Source: Candidatus Aminicenantota bacterium
Lineage (GTDB): Bacteria > Acidobacteriota > Aminicenantia > Aminicenantales > Aminicenantaceae
Length of the DNA: 6,663 bases
Direction: 5' to 3'
Assembly: GCA_030617525.1 (NCBI GenBank)
Contig: JAUWVG010000130.1
Location: 1-6,663 of the forward strand
Shown in pieces: positions 1-4,656 of this stretch (positions are counted from its first letter, which is position 1; each line of letters opens with the position of its first letter). Made by a program: the position numbers and the translations under genes. The notes below the pieces were generated by a model, which was not told the DNA's origin, ran no database searches, and saw only the letters and a program-made list of their open reading frames with translations.

Positions 1-302
1 TCCACTCGGATTTTTAACGCCATTCCCTCATCGTTCCTCTCGGCGCCTCCGTAACTCCGCCCGTAAACCTTGCTCACTAAAGAGAGAATTTCCAAGAAGA
101 CACGTACCACTTTTATTAATTCATCCCGTGCTCAGACATACTCAGCGGCCGAAGAAATCGGCTACCCTCGTCGAACGAATCGAGAAGGCTAAATCCTCGG
201 ATGTCGCTTTTTCCATCCTCTTCAGATTTCTTCTTACGTGATTTCTCCATCATCTTCCCAGAACTCTAAATGAAATCACGAAAATGAGAATGCTCCTTTC
301 TC
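1..302. other. Gene-poor region downstream of atpE
   Basis: No gene can be supported here. On the minus strand a frame is open from the left edge to a TGA at 134-132. Its first usable start is a GTG at 110, giving 36 visible codons that include the run SKVYGRSYGGAERNDEGM. I do not recognise it, and it has no clear ribosome binding site. A second minus-strand frame of 45 codons (253-116, beginning MMEKSRKKK) starts inside the dispersed repeat. It is not preserved in the other repeat copy, so it is probably not a gene. There is a small hairpin GCCGA/TCGGC at 148-162. The next gene expected after atpE in many operons, atpF, is absent. A weak 5-bp stem (286-290 with 298-302) just past the atpE stop is followed on the minus strand by ATTTT; it is a poor terminator candidate. 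Confidence 0.5.
235..294. repeat. Dispersed repeat copy 1, with perfect inverted repeat
   Basis: About 60 bp that recur, same orientation, at 4523-4580. The central 22 bases (249-270, containing CATCTTCCCAGAACTC) are identical to 4536-4557, and the flanks match with a few substitutions and single-base gaps. In this copy CGTGATTTC (237-245) and GAAATCACG (272-280) form a perfect 9-bp inverted repeat around a 26-nt loop. It lies just past the atpE stop, so in RNA it would form a stem-loop at the end of the Fo transcript. It has no U tract, so it is not a classical intrinsic terminator; an mRNA-stabilising or REP-like role is possible. No similar element family is recognised. Confidence 0.75.
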
Positions 303-647
303 TTAGGCGTAGTTTCCCCAGTTAATCATGATGATCATAATCGAGATGAGCAGGGCATAAATGACCAGTGTTTCAATCAGAACCAGCCCGAAGATCGCAA
401 GAAACCGGATGTGGGGAGCGGCAGCGGGATTCCGTGAAATGCCCTCAAGCGCTGAGCTGATGGCTTTCGACTGGCAGTAGGCGCCTGCAGCTGAAGCGAT
501 CGCGATAACGGCTCCACCCACAATCAGGGCCCACATGTAGAGAGTGGTTTTGTTTGTCGCACCCTCTGTGTTCTGCGCGAACATGGGGACGCTGGCAATA
601 ACGAGTAAAAATACGAAAAGTCCTAACGCTTTTAATTTCATTGTCAT
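303..647 (-). CDS. atpE: F-type ATP synthase subunit c, probable sodium-binding type
   Basis: The proteolipid that forms the rotating c ring of Fo, carrying the coupling ion between the two half-channels of subunit a. It has 114 residues. Residues 1-24 look like a cleavable leader (basic MTMKLK, a hydrophobic core, then PMFAQ), leaving about 90 residues, the usual family size. Helix 1 is about 36-66, the polar loop is S71-R72-N73-P74, and helix 2 is about 80-109. The ion-binding carboxylate is Glu92. Gln59 lies 33 residues before it, as Gln32 does before Glu65 in Ilyobacter tartaricus, and Thr93 and Tyr97 match Ser66 and Tyr70. This set is typical of sodium-binding rings. The GxGxGxG packing motif of helix 1 reads S52-x-A54-x-A56-x-C58. 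The start is set by AAAGGAG (660-654) six bases before the ATG. It is the last gene of the visible Fo cluster, 21 nt after atpB. Confidence 0.95.
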   Translation of the reverse strand: MTMKLKALGLFVFLLVIASVPMFAQNTEGATNKTTLYMWALIVGGAVIAIASAAGAYCQSKAISSALEGISRNPAAAPHIRFLAIFGLVLIETLVIYALLISIMIIMINWGNYA

Positions 648-653
648 CTTATT

Positions 654-660
654 CTCCTTT
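654..660 (-). promoter_or_regulatory. Strong Shine-Dalgarno of atpE
   Basis: The minus strand reads AAAGGAG followed by six bases (AATAAG) and the atpE ATG. This is the strongest ribosome binding site in the cluster. That fits the need for many c subunits per complex (inference). Confidence 0.8.
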
Positions 661-668
661 GGTGTTGA

Positions 669-1415
669 TTAATGTTCTTCCTCATGGGCCACGGCTCCCG
701 CAATATAGATACAGGACAGCAGCACAAAGACAAACGCCTGGATGGTTCCTGTAAAGATCGCTAGCGCCATAAAAGGCAGCGGCAGAAAGAAGGGGATGAT
801 TGAGGCGATCACCACAATCAAAAGCTCTTCTGCAAAGATGTTGCCAAACAGGCGGATGGACAGCGATATGGGGCGGGAAAAATGGCTGATAAGTTCTATC
901 GGTACCATAAGTGGGGCTAAAAGCGGGATAGGGCCCATAAAATGTTTAAGATACTTCCCTACTCCCTGGGCTCTCATCCCCTGCCAGTGGTAATAGACAA
1001 AAACACAAAGAGCGCAGCCCAACGTGACATTGAGCTTGCTTGTGGGCGACATGAATCCCGGAATCAGTCCGAGGAGATTGCCCAGAAAAACAAAAAGCCC
1101 AAGCGTGGCGATCATGGGGACGTATTTTTTCCCCTCTTCACCGATGGTGTCTACAAGCAGCCCCTCAAAAGCTTCGAGGATAAGCTCCATGACACTCTGG
1201 AGCTTGGAGGGGACGAGGTCGCGTTTGCGGGAGGCCAGACCTAAAAACAGGATGAGAAAGATGGCTATGATCAGGCACATGACGACGTAGTCGGGGATAA
1301 AGTGGGCCGGGTCGTGAACCTCGATCCCGAATATGCCGAGAAACCAGGCAAGAGGTTTGCCGAGTAATCTATTGATAAACTCAACGAGGCCCAGACTGTG
1401 TTCTAATTCTTCCAT
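669..1415 (-). CDS. atpB: F-type ATP synthase subunit a
   Basis: The stator subunit that provides the two ion half-channels facing the c ring. It has 248 residues with several hydrophobic helices (about 42-61, 97-118, 128-143, 162-177, 195-216 and 216-240). The family signature RPISLSIRLFGNIFAEEL is at 181-198. It contains the essential arginine, Arg188, equivalent to E. coli Arg210, with Glu197 at the place of E. coli Glu219. The last helix carries TIQAFVF, with Gln226 at the place of E. coli Gln252, and the protein ends in the usual acidic/His tail, AHEEEH. The ATG lies inside the end of atpI (13-nt overlap) and has no good Shine-Dalgarno sequence, so translational coupling to atpI is likely. 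Length is normal and nothing is missing. Confidence 0.97.
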   Translation of the reverse strand: MEELEHSLGLVEFINRLLGKPLAWFLGIFGIEVHDPAHFIPDYVVMCLIIAIFLILFLGLASRKRDLVPSKLQSVMELILEAFEGLLVDTIGEEGKKYVPMIATLGLFVFLGNLLGLIPGFMSPTSKLNVTLGCALCVFVYYHWQGMRAQGVGKYLKHFMGPIPLLAPLMVPIELISHFSRPISLSIRLFGNIFAEELLIVVIASIIPFFLPLPFMALAIFTGTIQAFVFVLLSCIYIAGAVAHEEEH

Positions 1416-1819
1416 TGTTTCAGTTTAGCTAATTCTCCAGCGGCTTCGAACAAAAATACAGGTATAATCATCGAAAAGCCAACGACAAAGGCCAAAATCT
1501 TATTTGAAAAAAAGATGATTATAATAAAAAAGACGGCAAGAATCAACAGAATCCGGACAATGTACAGGGGGATGGCCGAACGGAGGGATTTCTTTTTATC
1601 GGTGCTGAGGGTCTTGGATATGGTCTGCTTGAGCCAGTAAAAGTTGAGCATGGAAAAGAGCCCTCCAGCGAGCACGAGAAGGGCGATGAGATAGTCGAAA
1701 AGGAAAAATCCCACTACGGCCGCAACGACAGTGCAGATGAGAGTTTCAAGGGGAACGCGGCGGAGGATTTTTTCCTCGGTGTTGTCGGTCATTTCAAATA
1801 AAGGTTCATCTCTAGTCAT
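1403..1819 (-). CDS. atpI: ATP synthase subunit I family assembly protein
   Basis: A 138-residue membrane protein that fits the ATP synthase I family (ATP-synt_I). Members sit ahead of atpB and are thought to help c-ring assembly. Residues 1-22 are polar and charged. Four hydrophobic segments follow: about 23-41, 43-63, 82-105 and 108-127. GGLFSMLNFYWLKQ (52-65) after the second segment matches the family's glycine-then-Asn-aromatic pattern, and Arg89 opens the third. A basic stretch, STDKKKSLR (72-80), lies between the helix pairs, and the tail is KLKQWKN. The start at 1819 is supported by AGAGG (1833-1829) nine bases upstream; an in-frame ATG nine codons later (1792) is less well placed. 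The family is divergent at sequence level, so the call rests on topology, the LNF motif and position between atpZ and atpB. Confidence 0.82.
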   Translation of the reverse strand: MTRDEPLFEMTDNTEEKILRRVPLETLICTVVAAVVGFFLFDYLIALLVLAGGLFSMLNFYWLKQTISKTLSTDKKKSLRSAIPLYIVRILLILAVFFIIIIFFSNKILAFVVGFSMIIPVFLFEAAGELAKLKQWKN

Positions 1820-1856
1820 TTAATCCATCCTCTAAGATTGCCTGCAATGCGGCAGC

Positions 1857-2081
1857 CTATATGTCTTTATGTCTGTTCAACCCTCTCAAAAGGCTGATGA
1901 GTCCCGATGCCGTGCCCAAAAAGAAAAAGAGGATTGTCATCCAGGGACTTGTCCCCAGCCACTTGTCCAGCATATACCCGAAAAAGAGCCCTACGATGAT
2001 GGACGAGGGCAGTAAAAGCGCAAGTGAGCTGACAACGGCAATCTTACTGTAATTGGTCCGTGACGGCTTCTTTTTGAGCAT
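1857..2081 (-). CDS. atpZ: AtpZ-type small ATP synthase accessory protein
   Basis: A two-helix protein of the ATPase_gene1/AtpZ family, often the first gene of atp operons. It is implicated in assembly of the complex or in Mg/Ca transport together with AtpI. From this start it has 74 residues: a basic N-terminus (MLKKKPSRTNYSK), helix 1 about residues 14-36, then the family hallmark GYMLDKWLGTSPWMT (36-50), helix 2 about 48-66, and a basic end, NRHKDI. The frame stays open upstream to a TTG at 2141 that overlaps the ligase stop. Those 20 extra residues have no family look, and neither the TTG nor the ATG at 2102 has a ribosome site. The ATG at 2081 has GGGG seven bases upstream, so I prefer it. 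It lies 56 nt after the ligase gene and 37 nt before atpI. Confidence 0.88.
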   Translation of the reverse strand: MLKKKPSRTNYSKIAVVSSLALLLPSSIIVGLFFGYMLDKWLGTSPWMTILFFFLGTASGLISLLRGLNRHKDI

Positions 2082-2137
2082 CTGAAAGCCCCATTTTATC
2101 ATAGAAAAGGGAAAAATGGGACAGGTTGTTATCCCTC

Positions 2138-4210
2138 TCAATCTTTTGAGTGGAACCGGATTGAACCGATAGCCACGCCTAAGTTTCTCGGATCTGGTGT
2201 TCCTAACACTTTTAGCGGATTCCAGGTTCGACTCACCTCAATGAGCAAAATGACGTCTTGATTAATCTCGTTAGAGATATCAAATTCGTAGGTCTGCCAT
2301 TCCTCTTGTGTCATCACAATTTTGCCCAACAAAAATTTTTCCTTGAAGAAATCTTTGATAATATAAATTTCAACAATCACAGGATTGTTCTCGATATCGG
2401 GGTGAGAGGCCAACATGGGAATTTGGATGAATGGGTGGGTGACTTTTATGGGGAGTCCCCCATATTCTCTTGTCCATCGAAAAATCCGGCCGTCTTCAGT
2501 TTGTTCTGTTTTCCCCAACCCAAAATTTCGATTGAGATTCAATTCTTTATATCGGCGTTTTAAAGATAAGGAATGAGTGGAATTCCACAGAAAGACACTC
2601 CCAAAAAGAACTATAAGTATTATGCTGCCGATTTTAATGGTTTTTGGTGTTCTGGGATCCTTCTTGAGTCCGGTTTTTTTAATCATAGGAGAAAGAGCGA
2701 TGGCGGCCAAAAGCCAAAAAGTATATTTGACCTCAGGGCTTCCCACGTAAGAGTGAAATAACAAAGTGAAAATATAGGCAAAAATTCCGGCTACGGCTCC
2801 AAAGTAAATGAGACGAGATTCTTTTCTTTCGATAGATCGGCCGACGGAGTACATGTGCCGGAATATCATGAAAAAAAGCCACAGGACTAAACCCAATCCG
2901 ATCAATCCAACCTCGGCTCCTATGTGTAAAAAATAGTTTTCCGCAGAATCGTTTCTCCTGAATCCCTCAAGGCCGGCATCGTAATCCCCAAGATTTTTTG
3001 TGTAGTAATTGGGGAGTTCAATTATATAGGCTCCAACTCCGACACCTGCTACAGGATAGTCCTTCATCATGGAGATGGCTTCTTTCCACAGGAAGAATCT
3101 TTCCGGTGAGAAGCTGAAAATACTCATCCCTCCCTTAGCTCCTTTCGCATAGGCTTCTATCCTGTCGATCACTCTGGATTGTTTCAAACCAAAATAACCA
3201 ACGAAAAGGATAACGGCAATCAGGATGGGGATAACCAACAGGGCCGTTTTCTTTTTGAAAGGAACAATCTTTTTGATTTTGAAATGGCGAAGGAGAAAAA
3301 ATCCGAATATCAGGATGGATAAAAGGATTCCTAACAATGCACTCCTGGTCCCGGTTTTAGGAAGGACAAAGAGAACAAGAGCCGAAGACAGGAGAGCCAG
3401 GAGTCTTGTCAGACCTTTTGATGTGAGAACAATCGCGAGAAGAAGAGGGAAAAAAGCGGCCAGGAATATACCAAAAGAGTTGGGATCCTTGAAGGTCGAA
3501 TTTATTTGCTCCATCCGGACCCAAAATGGGGTGTTTCCAAGGCTGATATCCTTATAGAATTGAAGCAGCCCAAAAAGCAGGGTGAGGAAAGTGCTTGCGA
3601 GGAGAGCCCGGAGAATTTTTTCTAAAATATCGGAGTTTCTCAAGATATTATAAATAATGAAAAAGAAGACAAATCCGGATATATAATTCAGGGCAGAGAA
3701 CAGCGTGCTCATAACAGCGCCGCCCGCAGAGACACCGTTGACATTGACCGTGAGTTCGTAGATCGAATCCACAAGAAAAGGGAAAAAGTTTGAATACCTA
3801 AAAAAAGAGATAAGACTGGATAGGGCTAAAATCACAGCAAAAATAATCATAGGTGTTGAGATAGGGGGTCGTGTAAGTGACAGGGAGGGCGAAAAACACA
3901 TATGAATAAGGCAGCCCAAAAAAAAGAACAGGAAGACAAGCAGTGCTGTTGGGGCATGAGGGGCCTGTTCATAGATCCCGAAAAAATAGGGAAGGCCGTT
4001 TATGAGAGGGAATATGAAGACAAAAAAGATTAAACCTTTCTCCAATCTGATCACGGTCAGGACCAAAACAGTCAACAGGACCGGGAGAAGGAAAAGCTGA
4101 AATGGCTTGACCAGTGGGACATACTTCACATAGAAGAAATAGAATAGACAGAGATAGACTACAGCCGTAATTACAAGAAGAAATCTTTTATTCTTTAACG
4201 TTCCCACCAA
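2138..4210 (-). CDS. O-antigen ligase/polymerase (Wzy_C) family protein with C-terminal beta domain
   Basis: A 690-residue polytopic membrane protein. Residues about 10-510 carry some twelve hydrophobic segments. Family landmarks are NSTFKDPNSFGIFLAAFFP (237-255), TGTRSALLG (286-294) with Arg289, a long extracytoplasmic loop about 341-425, and ENYFLHIGAEVGLIGLG (424-440) with His429. These match the Wzy_C ligase pattern, in which loop arginines and a histidine handle the polyprenyl-linked glycan. Known members ligate O-antigen to lipid A, O-glycosylate proteins, or polymerise repeat units; the sequence does not say which. A further membrane segment (527-543) leads to a soluble region, 550-690, ending RNLGVAIGSIRF, that looks like a beta-sandwich. 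The first codon here is TTG, with GTG next; no in-frame ATG exists near the front. It is transcribed toward atpZ and divergently from the GT-C genes, so a glycan role fits its right-hand neighbours. Confidence 0.85.
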   Translation of the reverse strand: MVGTLKNKRFLLVITAVVYLCLFYFFYVKYVPLVKPFQLFLLPVLLTVLVLTVIRLEKGLIFFVFIFPLINGLPYFFGIYEQAPHAPTALLVFLFFFLGCLIHMCFSPSLSLTRPPISTPMIIFAVILALSSLISFFRYSNFFPFLVDSIYELTVNVNGVSAGGAVMSTLFSALNYISGFVFFFIIYNILRNSDILEKILRALLASTFLTLLFGLLQFYKDISLGNTPFWVRMEQINSTFKDPNSFGIFLAAFFPLLLAIVLTSKGLTRLLALLSSALVLFVLPKTGTRSALLGILLSILIFGFFLLRHFKIKKIVPFKKKTALLVIPILIAVILFVGYFGLKQSRVIDRIEAYAKGAKGGMSIFSFSPERFFLWKEAISMMKDYPVAGVGVGAYIIELPNYYTKNLGDYDAGLEGFRRNDSAENYFLHIGAEVGLIGLGLVLWLFFMIFRHMYSVGRSIERKESRLIYFGAVAGIFAYIFTLLFHSYVGSPEVKYTFWLLAAIALSPMIKKTGLKKDPRTPKTIKIGSIILIVLFGSVFLWNSTHSLSLKRRYKELNLNRNFGLGKTEQTEDGRIFRWTREYGGLPIKVTHPFIQIPMLASHPDIENNPVIVEIYIIKDFFKEKFLLGKIVMTQEEWQTYEFDISNEINQDVILLIEVSRTWNPLKVLGTPDPRNLGVAIGSIRFHSKD

Positions 4211-4218
4211 GGTAAACC

Positions 4219-4247
4219 ATTTTACTCTAATTTGTTCTGATGTTCAA
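4219..4247 (-). promoter_or_regulatory. Candidate promoter of the ligase gene
   Basis: On the minus strand TTGAAC (4247-4242) is followed after exactly 17 bases by TAAAAT (4224-4219), a 4/6 and 5/6 match to the sigma-70 boxes. The predicted transcript would begin about 4213-4210, at or next to the TTG/GTG start of the ligase frame. The mRNA would then be leaderless or nearly so. It could also serve the downstream atp genes, for which no better promoter is seen. Confidence 0.45.
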
Positions 4248-4258
4248 ACGGAAAAGAT

Positions 4259-4318
4259 TCATCCTGTCTTATCCGAGCTGCCGTCATCGACGAGAATTAT
4301 TTCATCTACATATGGCAA
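4259..4318 (-). pseudogene. Relic of a family 2 glycosyltransferase
   Basis: The minus strand reads LPYVDEIILVDDGSSDKTG between two in-frame stops, a TAA at 4321-4319 and a TGA at 4261-4259. This is the hallmark second strand and nucleotide-sugar binding segment of GT-A family 2 glycosyltransferases, where the VDDGS aspartates bind the nucleotide and metal. Just upstream in the same frame, GSMEKHH might be the remains of the preceding helix. No start, no metal-binding DxD and no acceptor domain follow, so only a fragment survives. It lies 48 nt upstream of the ligase gene, in the same direction, among other glycan genes. That suggests a former glycosyltransferase gene was lost here. The match is short, but very few other proteins carry this string. 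Confidence 0.65.
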
Positions 4319-4423
4319 TTAATGATGTTTTTCCATGCTACCAATTTCACCTAACAATTGCAAAAAGGGAGAGTAAGCATCTCCAATTCCGTGATATGAA
4401 GAATGAGTTCTGTAAAGTGACAA

Positions 4424-4501
4424 GAAATCACGCGTAGTTTTCCCCAGCGAGGAAAACTCGCTCGATTCCGTTCCTCGCTCTCATCTTCCTTCTGAAGATG
4501 A
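4424..4501. repeat. Cluster of overlapping inverted repeats
   Basis: Three perfect inverted repeats are packed into under 80 bp: AGTTTTCC/GGAAAACT (4436-4443 with 4451-4458), AGCGAGGAA/TTCCTCGCT (4446-4454 with 4471-4479) and TCATCTTC/GAAGATGA (4481-4488 with 4494-4501). The first two share bases and cannot form together. GAAATCACG (4424-4432) at the left edge repeats one arm of the dispersed repeat. A minus-strand frame crosses the block (4658-4428, 76 codons), but it begins within the start codon region of the plus-strand gene and is not credible as a gene from end to end. It may be a mobile-element remnant or a structured untranslated region. Confidence 0.6.
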
Positions 4502-4522
4502 ACCATGCCCGCTCGTCCTCCA

Positions 4523-4580
4523 TACGAATTTCTCTATCATCTTCCCAGAACTCTAAAAAAATCACGGAAATAGAGATGCT
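4523..4580. repeat. Dispersed repeat copy 2
   Basis: Second copy of the repeat found at 235-294, same orientation, with 22 central bases identical (4536-4557). The outer inverted repeat has decayed here: the left arm is TACGAATTTC and the right arm AAAATCACG, with a one-base loss and a substitution. It ends 32 bp before the extended -10 promoter of the plus-strand glycosyltransferase gene. Confidence 0.72.
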
Positions 4581-4594
4581 GAGGATATTTTTTC

Positions 4595-4621
4595 TTGCCT
4601 GGAAAAGACATTTGATATAAT
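4595..4621 (+). promoter_or_regulatory. Extended -10 promoter of the GT-C genes
   Basis: TATAAT at 4616-4621 is a perfect -10 box, preceded by TGA (4613-4615), which makes an extended -10 (TGnTATAAT). The best -35 is TTGCCT (4595-4600), with a short 15-bp spacer; extended -10 promoters tolerate a weak -35. Initiation near 4628 gives a leader of about 29 nt. The leader contains the palindrome GTTTTAAAAC (4636-4645), a possible operator, and a GAGGG 20 nt before the ATG. Confidence 0.6.
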
Positions 4622-4656
4622 CTGCCCTGCAGAGGGTTTTAAAACAAAGAATTGGC

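Noticed and set aside
116..253. 45-codon minus-strand frame starting MMEKSRKKK
   Set aside because: It begins inside the repeat, the other repeat copy does not preserve the frame, and the ribosome site is badly spaced.
237..280. Intrinsic terminator after atpE
   Set aside because: The 9-bp stem is AT-rich, has a 26-nt loop and is not followed by a U tract on the minus strand.
942..1290. Plus-strand open frames inside atpB and other long antisense frames
   Set aside because: They lie opposite strongly conserved atp, ligase and glycosyltransferase genes and show no protein family features.
2082..2110. TATGAT as a -10 box for a separate atp promoter
   Set aside because: No -35-like hexamer lies at a suitable distance; the nearest good one, TTGAGA at 2141-2136, is 32 bases away.
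2082..2141. Longer AtpZ start at TTG 2141 overlapping the ligase stop
   Set aside because: The 20 extra residues (beginning RGITTCPIF) do not resemble the family, the TTG has no ribosome site, and the ATG at 2081 gives normal length.
4432..4447. GCGTAGTTTTCCCCAG resembling the atpE 3' end at 307-321 (one base shorter)
   Set aside because: A 15-16 base match with one gap is near what chance allows between regions of this size, and its order relative to the repeat core is reversed; kept only as a possible hint of an old rearrangement.
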